In this document: positions 25,678-35,404 of the stretch, piece after piece | Position numbering within the stretch: position 1 is the first letter of the stretch | Layout: every line of letters begins with the position of its first letter | Assembly: GCF_009720625.1 (NCBI RefSeq) | Contig: NZ_CP046266.1 | Coordinates: 3,853,501 to 3,917,500 of the forward strand | DNA: 64,000 nt | Source of the DNA: Metabacillus sediminilitoris | Lineage (GTDB): Bacteria > Bacillota > Bacilli > Bacillales > Bacillaceae | Direction of reading: 5' to 3' | Notes under the pieces: model-generated | What the model was told of the DNA's origin: nothing | Seen by the model: the letters and a program-made list of their open reading frames with translations, nothing else | Databases searched by the model: none | Program-made: the position numbers and the translations under genes

Positions 25678-26895
25678 TTATAATAGTCCTTCTTCTTCAT
25701 ATAAAAATTCATATGATAAATCGATAAAAAGATAGTGGTCATTGTTTAACGGGAACGAGAAGGTTCGGATTAAATCACCTTTTTCAATATCACTATAAAC
25801 ATCACTTAGAAAACCTTTTTTATCAATTCGCATTCTCATAATATTTTCAAGAAAATATGGACGCCAGCTCCAATTTTTCAAATAATACTGTGGCTGGATT
25901 TCCCAATGCTTATTTTTATAAATGTTTACTGATTGCTGAAAACCATCCTCATCACAAATATAGATTCTAAAACTGCAATCATCTAATTGATTAGAAAGTT
26001 CCTCTAATAATTGATTATAGTCATCATATTGCTTTTCGATTTTTGCAAGCAACTGATGAATTCGCTGATGAAAATTTTCAGTAAAATTGTAAAGTCGTTC
26101 AAGCTTTTTCTTCTCAGATGATATAAATCGCTGAAATTCTTGTTTCAACCTTTCTTTACAATTATCTCGATCAATAAATTCCCGCTTTGGCTTATCGAGA
26201 TAATACCCTTGATAGTATCTTCCACCATTTTTCCATGCATATTGCAACTGAAAATCTACTTCAACATCCTCATATAAAAGAGTGGCACCAACTTTTCTTG
26301 CTAATAAGGAAATAGAATACAATACATCATAATAAGATTGGAGGGTTGAGGTAGATCTTAAAGGTTGTAAGTCTATTTTTAAAATATCCGGGGTTAACAT
26401 GCCAATTCGATCTAAATTACTACTAGCCTTTCCAATGTTATCAATGGCAATTTTTATCCCATATGTCCTGTAATATGTTAAGAGGTGGTAAAGCTGTTCT
26501 GCATCACCTTTAAAATTATGTTCGGTTATCTCCAATACAATTTGATCAAGTTTCAATCCAGAATCTTGCTTATTAAATAAAATTTCAAGAAAACTCTCAC
26601 CATGATCAAGCATCAGTAAATTTGCATCTCGATTAATAAATAACAGAAGTTCTGGATCCTTCAATTGCAAAAATTCATCAATTGCCTGTTTTAGTATAAA
26701 ATCATCAACCTCAATTCGATATTCATCTGGTACATTTTCATCTTGAAAAAATGGCCCAAGACTTTGTATTTCATCTTTAAGCTTGATTCTACCTAAAACT
26801 TCATATCCAATAACACGTTGTTCATCTGCACTAAAAATTGCTTGGTAATTAGGAAGAACCTTCTCTAGATTCGTCATAATATCTAATGGATCCAT
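25678..26895 (-). CDS. ykuI: EAL-domain c-di-GMP-binding protein YkuI
   Basis: This is a 405-aa cytosolic protein. An EAL domain fills residues ~15-250 and carries GYEVLGR in place of EAL, VLEITEHNF, IAIDNIG (the DDFG-like site), ILKIDLQ and the YYQGYYLDKP end. A C-terminal PAS/CACHE-like YkuI_C domain follows, joined by a helical segment. This is the architecture of B. subtilis YkuI, which binds c-di-GMP but shows no clear phosphodiesterase activity. It is convergent-free, with fadH upstream in the same direction. Confidence 0.9.
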   Translation of the reverse strand: MDPLDIMTNLEKVLPNYQAIFSADEQRVIGYEVLGRIKLKDEIQSLGPFFQDENVPDEYRIEVDDFILKQAIDEFLQLKDPELLLFINRDANLLMLDHGESFLEILFNKQDSGLKLDQIVLEITEHNFKGDAEQLYHLLTYYRTYGIKIAIDNIGKASSNLDRIGMLTPDILKIDLQPLRSTSTLQSYYDVLYSISLLARKVGATLLYEDVEVDFQLQYAWKNGGRYYQGYYLDKPKREFIDRDNCKERLKQEFQRFISSEKKKLERLYNFTENFHQRIHQLLAKIEKQYDDYNQLLEELSNQLDDCSFRIYICDEDGFQQSVNIYKNKHWEIQPQYYLKNWSWRPYFLENIMRMRIDKKGFLSDVYSDIEKGDLIRTFSFPLNNDHYLFIDLSYEFLYEEEGLL

Positions 26896-27106
26896 TGAAA
26901 TCCCCTCACCTATATGTATCTGTCGTTCATATAATTATACTATAACACAAGGGTATAATGGATAAAGAATAAAGGTGCTGTGAAAAGGGGATCCCCTTCC
27001 AAAGCACCAATAAATGTCAAAATCAAACCTATTTTTCATCACCCGTATTTATAAATATAAGTACTTGAAATAAAAACTAACCTAATACGATTCCGATCTA
27101 CACCTG

Positions 27107-27871
27107 TTAAAACGGAAATTGATTTAACCATTGTCCACCATCAATTGTGATGCATTCTCCATTAATATAGGCAGATTCATCTGAGAGTAAGAATGTCGCA
27201 AGTGCTGCAATTTCTTCAGGAGTGCCAAGTCGTCCTAGCGGTACGCTATTTAATGTTCTTTTTGCCGCTTCTTCTGATTCCCATAATTTATCTGCTCCAC
27301 CTGTTCGTTCGATTGGACCAGGTGCAATGGCATTTACTCTAATCCCATATTTTTTTCCCCATTCAACTGCCAATGTTCTAGTCATGGACAATACTCCTGC
27401 TTTTGCAGCAGCAGAATGGATCACTCCTGCACCTGCATTCCATGCATATGTAGCAACCATATTCAGGATTACGCCCTTTGTCTGTCTATCAATCCAATAC
27501 TTTCCTATTGCAGAACTGCAGTAAAAAGTACCATTTAACACAATATCAATCACTGATTTCCAGCCATTTATTGATAAGTTTTCAGCAGGACAAATAAAAT
27601 TTCCTGCTGCATTATTGACTAAAGCATCGATTCTACCAAATTTTTCATCTACATACATAATCATTTCTGAGACTTTTTCTGCATGACGAATGTCTAATTG
27701 GATTGTTTCTACTTGTCCTGGGTATGTTTCGATTTCTTTTTTCGCTTCCTCAAGTTTTTCAAGTGTTCTTCCGATAATTACAACTTTTGCACCACCTGTT
27801 GCAAATCTTTTTGCCATCCCTTTTCCCATCCCATTCGAACCGCCCGTAACAATGATAACTTTGTCTTTCAT
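27107..27871 (-). CDS. fadH: 2,4-dienoyl-CoA reductase FadH-like SDR (YkuF)
   Basis: This is a short-chain dehydrogenase of 254 aa. The cofactor motif TGGSNGMGKGMA, NNAAGNF, the loop VATYAWNAGAGVIHSAAAKAG and APGPIERTGG match the PECR/FadH group. B. subtilis YkuF is the homologue and is thought to act on unsaturated fatty acids. The usual Tyr of YxxxK is replaced here by the HSAAAKAG pattern, as in DECR-type reductases. ATG 27871 follows a G-rich ribosome site. A FadR-like inverted repeat lies in the leader. Confidence 0.88.
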   Translation of the reverse strand: MKDKVIIVTGGSNGMGKGMAKRFATGGAKVVIIGRTLEKLEEAKKEIETYPGQVETIQLDIRHAEKVSEMIMYVDEKFGRIDALVNNAAGNFICPAENLSINGWKSVIDIVLNGTFYCSSAIGKYWIDRQTKGVILNMVATYAWNAGAGVIHSAAAKAGVLSMTRTLAVEWGKKYGIRVNAIAPGPIERTGGADKLWESEEAAKRTLNSVPLGRLGTPEEIAALATFLLSDESAYINGECITIDGGQWLNQFPF

Positions 27872-27886
27872 CGAATTCCCCCCAAC

Positions 27887-27910
27887 AAAAATGAATGACC
27901 ATTCATTTTT
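27887..27910. promoter_or_regulatory. inverted repeat operator in the fadH leader
   Basis: The arms AAAAATGAATG (27887-27897) and CATTCATTTTT (27900-27910) are exact complements around AC. The half-sites TGAATG / CATTCA are those of TetR-family fatty-acid regulators such as Bacillus FadR, although the spacing is shorter than the FadR consensus I recall. It lies 16 bp before the start codon. Confidence 0.65.
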
Positions 27911-28115
27911 ATGGTACCATATTATCTCACTTTTTACTAACATTTTAAAATTAGATGACATCTCAGTTTTTCAAAAGACATGCCATTTTAAACGGTGTAT
28001 ACTTGAAATATATGAATGGTTAAGCTATCAGGATATTCAGGAGGCAACCACATATAAGTGAAAAGTTGAACATGGAGATTCATCTCCAATTTCAGATAAA
28101 TTCAATGGAGATTGG

Positions 28116-28994
28116 TTGGTAAACATGACAAATCTATATTCAAGAAGATCTTTTCTAAAGGGTCTTTTTTCCTTTTCCTTCGCCAGCATTTTAACTGTTG
28201 TCGGGGGTTATACGTATGCAAGATATATCGAACCTAAGTTATTAGATATTGTAAAACAATCGATTACAAACCCCAAAATTCCAAAAGCATTTGATAATTT
28301 CAAAATTGTCCAATTTAGTGATACACATTTGAGTGATTACTTCACATTAAACAGATTAGAAACGATTGTTTCGAAGATCAATCAACTTTCACCAGACCTC
28401 TTAATATTTACAGGTGATCTAATGGATGAGCCCAATCAATATAAGCACATCAATAAAATTATTCCGGTTTTAGAAAAATTGAATGCTCCGTTTGGAAAAT
28501 ATGCTGTTTATGGGAATCATGATCATGGCGGCTATGGAACAGATATTTATAAAAATGTAATGACAATGTCTGGTTTCACCCTTTTACAAAACGAAGTTGC
28601 GAATATTTCTATGCTTGATGGCAGTAAAATTTCGATTGCGGGCATTGATGACTTAATGTTAGGAAAACCAAGCTACGAGGGGACTTTAGGCAATTTAAAC
28701 AAGGATTTATTTAACATATTATTGGCACATGAACCTGATGCTGCACTTGAAGCTAAGCAGTTTCATGTTGACCTCCAACTTTCAGGACATAGTCATGGCG
28801 GACAAATTCAGGTTCCATTTTACGGACCACTCATTACACCACCATATTCTTCTGTGTATTCAGAAGGATCCTATGATGTGGAAAATATGAAGCTTTATGT
28901 AAATCGTGGTCTTGGAACGACAAGGCTTCCATTTAGATTTTTATCGGTTCCAGAAATTACTCAATTCACCCTTTTCAGCAGAAACATCAAGTGA
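28116..28994 (+). CDS. ykuE: Tat-exported metallophosphoesterase YkuE
   Basis: This is a calcineurin-like phosphoesterase of 292 aa. A twin-arginine signal (SRRSFLKGLFSFSF) marks it for Tat export; B. subtilis YkuE is a known TatAyCy substrate bound to the wall. Metal motifs are QFSDTHL, FTGDLMDE, YGNHDHGG, LLAHEPD and SGHSHGGQ. The first in-frame TTG (28116) lies 5 bp after GGAG; ATG 28125 is the alternative. It diverges from fadH. Confidence 0.93.
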   Translation: MVNMTNLYSRRSFLKGLFSFSFASILTVVGGYTYARYIEPKLLDIVKQSITNPKIPKAFDNFKIVQFSDTHLSDYFTLNRLETIVSKINQLSPDLLIFTGDLMDEPNQYKHINKIIPVLEKLNAPFGKYAVYGNHDHGGYGTDIYKNVMTMSGFTLLQNEVANISMLDGSKISIAGIDDLMLGKPSYEGTLGNLNKDLFNILLAHEPDAALEAKQFHVDLQLSGHSHGGQIQVPFYGPLITPPYSSVYSEGSYDVENMKLYVNRGLGTTRLPFRFLSVPEITQFTLFSRNIK

Positions 28995-29165
28995 CTTTAC
29001 GTGGGGGAAATCTTAGGTAGTTTTGAAAGTACCCTTATTTTAGTGAGTACGTGAATTCTAACTCTAAAAGATGGTCAGACAGATTGGAGAAATAGAATGA
29101 GATGGGGAGGATTTCTTTTTATTTTTCTAAAGAGCTTGTATTCACCTTTTGATAATTAAGTGTAA

Positions 29166-29237
29166 TCAGACTTTTTTTGTTGTTATTTCATCTGGTGGGA
29201 CAGGTTTGCTAAATAAATAACCTTGTCCTACTTGGCA
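29166..29237 (-). pseudogene. remnant: C-terminal tail of a lost EAL-domain protein
   Basis: The minus strand reads CQVGQGYLFSKPVPPDEITT and then KKV-stop, the exact kind of ending found in c-di-GMP phosphodiesterase EAL domains (QGYLFSKP). Only about 24 codons remain, starting against the ppk terminator, with no start codon or ribosome site. Bases 28995-29165 show nothing else supportable. Confidence 0.65.
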
Positions 29238-29242
29238 AAAAA

Positions 29243-29274
29243 ACAGACCCCTTAATCTTGCTGAAGGAGTCTGT
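29243..29274 (-). terminator. terminator of ppk
   Basis: A stem based on ACAGAC / GTCTGT plus CCTT / AAGG is followed by T7 on the minus strand, 17 bp after the ppk stop. Confidence 0.82.
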
Positions 29275-29290
29275 TGTTATTTTAGCTACA

Positions 29291-31402
29291 CTATTCTTCA
29301 TCTTCCATGACACGATGTACTTTAGCGAATAGAACTAATTGGCTATCGATAACAGGTTCATCATTTTCCCTTTTTACATAATGATAAACACCATGCTCAT
29401 CTTGTTCACGAGCTTTTGCATTATCTTCAAGTTCAGTAACTAAGATATTTTTAACACGTTTTTTATTATCACCATCAAAGATAGGAAATAGAATCTCTAC
29501 ACGTTTTTCCATATTTCTAGTCATCATGTCGGCTGATGATAGGAAGGTTTTTTCCTCACCATTATGATGGAAAAAGTAAATTCGGCTATGCTCTAAAAAT
29601 CTTCCTACAATGCTTCGAACTCTGATATTTTCGCTTACACCTTTAATACATGGTCGTAGGCAGCATATTCCGCGAACTATTAAATCAATTTTAACCCCGG
29701 CATTTGAGGCTTCATAAAACTTTGTAATGAGAACTTTATCTGTTAAAGAATTCATTTTCGCAATAATTCTTCCATTCCCGAATCGTTTTTGAAAATTAAT
29801 TTCGTGATCAATTAATTGAATAAAATCTTTTCTTATATCAAAAGGTGCAACAGATAAGTGGTGAAACTCTGGCTTTTCAGTATAACCACTTAAATAGTTA
29901 AAGAAATTGGTTGCATCAATTCCAAACTTCCGTTTTGATGTTAACAAGCCCATATCCGTATAAATTTTTGCTGTTTGATCATTATAGTTACCAGTACCTA
30001 AGTGAACAAATCGTTCAATTCGGTTGTTCTTTCTTCTAACAACAAGTGTTATCTTGCTATGTGTTTTTAAATGAGTCATACCATATATAACATGGCAGCC
30101 TGCTTTCTCTAGTTCTTTTGCCCATTGAACATTATTTTCTTCATCAAAACGTGCCTTTAACTCAACTAAAACCGTTACTTGTTTACCATTTTCAGCTGCG
30201 CGTTTTAAAGCCTCAATGATTGGTGAATCTCCGCTTACTCTGTAAAGTGTTTGTTTGATAGCTAGTACGTCTGGATCAGATGCTGCATCAGCAATAAATT
30301 CAACAACAGGTTCAAATGATTCATATGGATGATGTAAAAATACATCCTGCTCTGAAACCTTATCAAAAAGATCCTCATCTGAACCAAGATCACGTGGGGG
30401 TTGTGGAATTAATGTTTCGTAAACCAAATGCTCTCTTATACCTGATATTGCTTTATAAAAGCCAAATAGTAATGTTAAATCTAATGGACCATCGATTTCA
30501 TAAACATCTTTTTCATGAATTTCAAGTTCTTCCGTTAGATAACGTAAGATGTTTTGATCAAACCCTTTATGTTGGATTTCAAGGCGTACTGCAGCTCCCC
30601 ACTTTCGTTTTTTTAACTCTTTTTCAATCTCTTTTAATAAATCACGTGCACCTTCTTCATGAATTGTCATGTCCGCATTTCTTGTTATCCGGAAAACTGA
30701 GACAGATACAACTTTATATCCTTTAAATAACTTATAAATAAAATAACTAATAATATCTTCTAAAAAGACATAATGCAATTTCCCATTAGTCGTATCTATT
30801 TGTAAAAATCGTTTTATGACAGAAGGTACTTGTACAATTGCTGTCTTATAACGATTCTCTTCTATATCATCCACATCTTCAATGACGATCGCTAAGTTGA
30901 TACTTTTATTCAACAGCATTGGAAAAGGTCGATAAGCATCAACAGCCATTGGAGTTAATACAGGAAAAATATGTTCATCAAAATAATCCTCAATTTTATT
31001 CATTTGTTCTTTGGTTAAGTCTTCTATCTTAAGAAATTCTACATCTTCTTCATAAAATTTCGGCATTAGAACTTCATTATATGCTTTATATTGTAATTTT
31101 ACTAAATCATGAGTTTTTATCCCAATTTCATGTAATTGCTGTTTTGGAGTCATTCCTGCTTTGTTTTCTGGTTTATTAAAATCTGCTTTTACTTGATCTT
31201 TTAGTCCCGCAACACGCACCATAAAAAACTCGTCAAGGTTTGAACTAAAAATTGCTAAAAATTTCAACCGCTCTAATAAAGGGTTTCGCTCATCAAGTGC
31301 TTCTTCTAAAACACGTTCATTAAAAGCAAGCCAGCTTAGTTCTCGATTGTTATAATACATTGGACTTTGAAGTTCTATAGCGTTTTTATTTATAGTATTC
31401 AT
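29291..31402 (-). CDS. ppk: polyphosphate kinase 1
   Basis: This 703-aa enzyme makes polyphosphate from ATP. All domains are present: N-terminal YYNRELSWLAFNERVLEEA, the head domain with VLTPMAVD, and two PLD-like C-terminal halves. The phospho-acceptor His region is LKTHSKITLVV, with VHLGTGNYND and the later FLSSADMM following. A Pho-box array lies 68-128 bp upstream. The exopolyphosphatase gene lies upstream in the same direction, but a MITE now separates them. Confidence 0.96.
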   Translation of the reverse strand: MNTINKNAIELQSPMYYNNRELSWLAFNERVLEEALDERNPLLERLKFLAIFSSNLDEFFMVRVAGLKDQVKADFNKPENKAGMTPKQQLHEIGIKTHDLVKLQYKAYNEVLMPKFYEEDVEFLKIEDLTKEQMNKIEDYFDEHIFPVLTPMAVDAYRPFPMLLNKSINLAIVIEDVDDIEENRYKTAIVQVPSVIKRFLQIDTTNGKLHYVFLEDIISYFIYKLFKGYKVVSVSVFRITRNADMTIHEEGARDLLKEIEKELKKRKWGAAVRLEIQHKGFDQNILRYLTEELEIHEKDVYEIDGPLDLTLLFGFYKAISGIREHLVYETLIPQPPRDLGSDEDLFDKVSEQDVFLHHPYESFEPVVEFIADAASDPDVLAIKQTLYRVSGDSPIIEALKRAAENGKQVTVLVELKARFDEENNVQWAKELEKAGCHVIYGMTHLKTHSKITLVVRRKNNRIERFVHLGTGNYNDQTAKIYTDMGLLTSKRKFGIDATNFFNYLSGYTEKPEFHHLSVAPFDIRKDFIQLIDHEINFQKRFGNGRIIAKMNSLTDKVLITKFYEASNAGVKIDLIVRGICCLRPCIKGVSENIRVRSIVGRFLEHSRIYFFHHNGEEKTFLSSADMMTRNMEKRVEILFPIFDGDNKKRVKNILVTELEDNAKAREQDEHGVYHYVKRENDEPVIDSQLVLFAKVHRVMEDEE

Positions 31403-31469
31403 ATATTACGCCACCCTTTTATTCGACAATTTGCTACATTATTATGATATCATTAACTTTTCGACCAAA

Positions 31470-31530
31470 AGTAAATATATTGTAAACATATTGTAAATAT
31501 ATTGTAAATTATGTTAAATTATGATGTAAA
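31470..31530 (-). promoter_or_regulatory. array of PhoP (Pho) boxes before ppk
   Basis: On the coding strand, TTTACA or TTTAAC units start every 10-12 bp: plus-strand positions 31525, 31513, 31503, 31492, 31481 and 31470. Three consecutive exact TTTACA units have 11-bp steps. This is the layout of PhoP-binding direct repeats in Bacillus. A plausible -10 (CATAAT) lies about 23 bp downstream. Confidence 0.72.
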
Positions 31531-31535
31531 ATAAA

Positions 31536-31755
31536 GGCTTTTTCCGCAAACTTTTTTGCCTTTTACCAAGTAATGCGGTATGGTTGATTGCAGCGAGAGA
31601 TGCTCGCTTTTTAGCGAGACGGGCGGTGAGCCTCCTCGGCGTAAACGCCTGTATGAGTCTCACTTGTCCCGCTGCTCTAAGCAGGAGTCTAGCATCTGCT
31701 CCATAAACCTAAATTAGTGATCGTTTTAAAAGCAACAATCTCTTAGAAAAGAGCC
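31536..31755 (+). repeat. MITE-like element, copy C
   Basis: This 220-bp copy is flanked by the exact 8-bp direct repeat AAAATAAA (31528-31535 and 31756-31763). It inserted between ppx and ppk, directly against the distal Pho box. Confidence 0.9.
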
Positions 31756-31838
31756 AAAATAAAACTATAAAAAAAGCGACTATTTCATCTAATTATTAAA
31801 ATTACGATCAAATGGTCACTCTATTAATCAATATATTA

Positions 31839-33362
31839 TTAGCCAAAATGTAAAATTACTGATTTTTTCAATTGTTTCTCTAAATGTTTTTTTTGCTTTT
31901 CTACTTGGTACTGTTCCGGTTTCCAATCCTTATTACAAGTAAAATAGAAATGAAGCTCTTCACCAATTTCTTCCGATTCAATCTGTTCAATAATATTTCT
32001 TTTGGTGGCATTTAAACTATATGCAAATTTAATGATTGCACCTAATAGTCGATATTTTATAAGTTCTTCTTTAGAAAACCAGTTAATATAAGGTGCTACA
32101 TACCGTTTAAATGCAGCTTTACTTGTAAAAGATGCAATTAAAGCAATGATTATACGTTCTCTATGAAGCAAGCCATCGATCGTTCGATTTGCTAATAAAT
32201 AATACGTATGTTGACTGCTTGATTCGGAATCTATGTATTTCCCCAAGTTAAATGTAAAAGCACCGCGTTTTATTAATGTCATATCATATTTGTTAATAGA
32301 TGCAAGTCCAACTTTATTTAATAACTGTGCAATTATGATTCCGATATTTGTGACATTTAAAACATGGTTCACATCAATATCATAATCTGTTGCTAACTCA
32401 TAAAAACTTTCTTCAATTACATTTGGAAAAACAGTGATTCCAAAATCTTTTGTTAATTCTTCATAAAAAACGCCATCCCTCAATCCCTTTCTGCTTAAAG
32501 CAAACTGATCTGTCTTAACAACATCCATCAATAGTTTAAATACTTCTACTGCCGGGATGATAATATCTGCACGATCCTTAGACAATCCTTCTACACGCTG
32601 CAGTTCGGAGAAGGTTAGAGAATGTAAATAATCATTTACATTCTTAACTTCTTGATCATTCATTTTATATTGATGTACACCAGCAAGTGGATAGCTTATC
32701 ATCTCTTGATGAATTTGCACCATGTTTCTTGCGCTGCCACCAATCCCAATAATCGGCAATTTCTTATTTACCAGCCATTCTAATGATGAAAACTGCTCTG
32801 CTAAAAACGTACGGAGTGTATGTAACTCTACTTCTGTAGGGATATTTTGTTTAATAAATTGTTTTTTTAATGACAGGGCACCAAAAGGGAAGCTATAGTA
32901 GCTAATTAATTTTCGGTCTTCAAAATAAGTAAGTTCAGTGCTGCCACCACCAATGTCAATTGTAACCCCGCTTGTGAATGGAGTTGAATTTACCACTGCC
33001 AAATAACCGAAATAGGCTTCTTTATATTCAGATAAAACCCTCATAGAAAAATCTGTTTCATCCTTAACTCTTTGTAAGATGGATTGTTGATTTTTAGCTT
33101 GGCGAATTGTTGCAGTTGCCACACATTTAACTTCATTTAATTTGTGATGTCTCGTCACTTCTTGAAAACTTAGCAGTGTATTGATGAGGATTTCGATCCC
33201 TTTTTCCTCTAAAATATTTTCTTCTGATAAAAAATTACGAAGACGTGCAACCGCTTTTACATTTTCAATTTCTTTTAATCTACCACTTTTGTCCCGCAAA
33301 TAAATAACAAGTCTCATCGTGTTCGAACCGATATCAATAATTGCATATGTTTCTTTATTCAC
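31839..33362 (-). CDS. ppx: exopolyphosphatase, Ppx/GppA family
   Basis: This enzyme is about 507 aa with an ASKHA fold. Phosphate-binding motifs are YAIIDIGSNTMRLVIY, VTIDIGGGSTELTYF and IIGIGGSARN; a C-terminal HD-like helical domain with LLHRERIIIALIASF follows. It degrades polyphosphate or pppGpp. I prefer GTG 33362 after AGGGTG; the frame is open to 33413 with other starts. It is co-directional with ppk and separated by copy C. Confidence 0.92.
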   Translation of the reverse strand: MNKETYAIIDIGSNTMRLVIYLRDKSGRLKEIENVKAVARLRNFLSEENILEEKGIEILINTLLSFQEVTRHHKLNEVKCVATATIRQAKNQQSILQRVKDETDFSMRVLSEYKEAYFGYLAVVNSTPFTSGVTIDIGGGSTELTYFEDRKLISYYSFPFGALSLKKQFIKQNIPTEVELHTLRTFLAEQFSSLEWLVNKKLPIIGIGGSARNMVQIHQEMISYPLAGVHQYKMNDQEVKNVNDYLHSLTFSELQRVEGLSKDRADIIIPAVEVFKLLMDVVKTDQFALSRKGLRDGVFYEELTKDFGITVFPNVIEESFYELATDYDIDVNHVLNVTNIGIIIAQLLNKVGLASINKYDMTLIKRGAFTFNLGKYIDSESSSQHTYYLLANRTIDGLLHRERIIIALIASFTSKAAFKRYVAPYINWFSKEELIKYRLLGAIIKFAYSLNATKRNIIEQIESEEIGEELHFYFTCNKDWKPEQYQVEKQKKHLEKQLKKSVILHFG

Positions 33363-33477
33363 TATCAACACCCTATCTGTAGAAATAAGGTACATTATAA
33401 CATAACTATACATAAGGTATAATGTGTTTTCTTATTCATCTGATTTAGTTAACTACATTTTATAAGGACGTGATTCA

Positions 33478-33972
33478 ATGATCCATATTGTTAAACCAGG
33501 TGAAACACTTTCAATCATAGCCTTGAATTATCGAAGAACTCTCAATCAACTACTTGCAGCCAATAATATTAGTAATCCTAATATCCTTTATATTGGTCAG
33601 AAAATTACGATTCCAAACTTGCCAAATCCCGAGACAATCCCCTATTCAATTCAAATTTCCATTTCTCGAAAACGTTTAATATTATACAGAAACGGACAAG
33701 TTGTAAAAGAATATCCTATTGCTGTTGGCAAAATCGTCACGACTACTCCGGTTGGGGATTTTGTTATCGTTAATCGAGAACCTAATCCTGGCGGTCCTTT
33801 TGGTGTTTTGTGGTTAAGTTTATCTAAAATACATTATGGAATTCATGGTACGAACGACCCTTCTTCAATCGGAAAAGCTGTCTCTCTAGGTTGTATTAGA
33901 ATGTATAATCAGGATGTTTTAGAACTCGCTTCGCTCGTACCTAATGGAACAAAGGTTTTGATAAGACCTTAA
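33478..33972 (+). CDS. ykuD: L,D-transpeptidase YkuD with LysM domain
   Basis: This is a 164-aa protein. An N-terminal LysM (residues ~2-47: [20 protein letters not shown]...) binds peptidoglycan. The YkuD catalytic domain (about residues 57-163) has the [11 protein letters not shown] histidine motif and the catalytic Cys in SLGCIRMYN. It has no signal peptide, like B. subtilis YkuD, which is linked to spore peptidoglycan. It diverges from ppx. Confidence 0.96.
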   Translation: MIHIVKPGETLSIIALNYRRTLNQLLAANNISNPNILYIGQKITIPNLPNPETIPYSIQISISRKRLILYRNGQVVKEYPIAVGKIVTTTPVGDFVIVNREPNPGGPFGVLWLSLSKIHYGIHGTNDPSSIGKAVSLGCIRMYNQDVLELASLVPNGTKVLIRP

Positions 33973-34070
33973 GATTTTATTAAGATTGTGAATATTCGTA
34001 TTCAAAAAAACAAAAATCCCTTATAATGACGAATATAATCTTGTACCTGTGCTATTGAAGGAGCAAATAA

Positions 34071-35372
34071 ATGAAAATTTTTCGCAATCGAAATTTTGTA
34101 AAATTATTTTTTGCAGCTTTATTTTCACAAATGGGTACCACCATTGGAAATATGGCTTTTGCATTCTACTTGTTAGATCATTTTAGCCACCAGCCTGCTT
34201 ACGCAACAATCGCTGAGCTTATGTATTCTTTACCAACTGTTTTGGTGTTTTTTATTGTAGGGGTTGTTGCAGATCGTTTTGATCGTAAAAAGGTAGCTGA
34301 AAATTGTGATTGGATTAGAGCTGGATTAACTGTTCTTTTGTTTGGTGCTCTATATCTAAACTCGATTCCACTTGTATTCCTTGTCCTATTTATTCGAAGT
34401 TCTGTAACAAAATTCTTCTTTCCAGCAGAGAACAGCCTTGTTCAAGGAATATTAAATAAAGAACAATATGCACAGGCAGCTGGTTTAAATCAAATGCTCT
34501 TTAGTATATTTATGGTATTCGGAGTTGGAATCGGTGCAGCTATTTACAAAACTATTGGAATCCACGGTGCCGTTCTTGTAGATTTTGTAAGCTTTATTAT
34601 TTCAGCATTATTAATTCGTTCCTGTAAAATCCCGCAGTCAGCAAGACTCCCTAATGGGACATTCAAATGGAAGGATTTTAACATAAAATCCACATTTCAT
34701 GATTTTAAAGCCGGTATTTTATATATCATCAAGAACCGTCTATTAGCTGTTTTAGTTTTTGGATTCTTCATATTTGGTATTGTAAATGGCGCTTTTTCTA
34801 TTTTGCCAATGTTTACGATGAAATATGAACTTTCACCAGATAATTATGAATGGTATGCATCCTTTTTTGCTATCTCATTAGGATTCGGGCTTTTAACCGG
34901 CAGTGGGATTGGTACTCTTATTGCATCAAAATTTAAACCTTATCAATTGATGGTATATCCTATTTTTATAACAAGTCTGCTTATTTTTTTGTTAGGATAT
35001 ACAAACAAAGTTTCAATCTTTTTGGTGATTGTATTCATTATTGGGACATGCTTAGGGCCAATAAATATAGCCATTGGGGGATGGATGCCAAAAATCGTTC
35101 ATCCAAAACTAATGGGAAGAGTAAGCGGCTGGATTGATCCATTAATGATGTTTGCACAGTCTGTAACATTAGGTCTTATTGCATTGCTTTTTCCAAAAAT
35201 AATTGAAAAAATTGATTATTTATATTATGGTATGGCGCTTATTATTTTAATTGTATCGCTATTTTATGCTTTAACATTGCCGAAATTAAGCCAAGCCTTT
35301 GAAGAAAAGGAGAAACGTATTTACAATAATCGTAGAGCAACTAAAACAGATCCTAAGATAAACTCGCTATAA
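34071..35372 (+). CDS. ykuC: MFS transporter YkuC-like
   Basis: This is a 433-aa permease with about 12 membrane helices. The loop motif VADRFDRKKVAENCDWIRAG and the Phe-rich helices resemble the macrolide-efflux/DHA3-like group. Position next to ykuD and ykyB supports YkuC. The substrate is unknown. A GGAG site precedes the ATG. Confidence 0.82.
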   Translation: MKIFRNRNFVKLFFAALFSQMGTTIGNMAFAFYLLDHFSHQPAYATIAELMYSLPTVLVFFIVGVVADRFDRKKVAENCDWIRAGLTVLLFGALYLNSIPLVFLVLFIRSSVTKFFFPAENSLVQGILNKEQYAQAAGLNQMLFSIFMVFGVGIGAAIYKTIGIHGAVLVDFVSFIISALLIRSCKIPQSARLPNGTFKWKDFNIKSTFHDFKAGILYIIKNRLLAVLVFGFFIFGIVNGAFSILPMFTMKYELSPDNYEWYASFFAISLGFGLLTGSGIGTLIASKFKPYQLMVYPIFITSLLIFLLGYTNKVSIFLVIVFIIGTCLGPINIAIGGWMPKIVHPKLMGRVSGWIDPLMMFAQSVTLGLIALLFPKIIEKIDYLYYGMALIILIVSLFYALTLPKLSQAFEEKEKRIYNNRRATKTDPKINSL

Positions 35373-35373
35373 G

Positions 35374-35404
35374 CCTGATAACGATAAGTTATCAGGTTTT
35401 TTAC
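35374..35404 (+). terminator. terminator of ykuC
   Basis: The 9-bp stem CCTGATAAC / GTTATCAGG has a 5-nt loop and a long T-run. Confidence 0.9.

Noticed and set aside
26970..27010. hairpin after fadH as a terminator
   Set aside because: A long imperfect stem around GGGGATCCCC is present, but there is no U-run on the fadH strand, so I left it unlisted.
31421..31428. TGTCGAAT (Spo0A-box-like) in the ppk leader
   Set aside because: Single 7-mer matches are expected several times by chance in 64 kb; it is next to the ribosome site with no repeat or promoter context.
31470..31530. short regular repeats considered as a CRISPR-like array
   Set aside because: Units are 6 bp with 4-6-bp spacing, far too short; they fit Pho boxes. 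No cas gene is present in the window.
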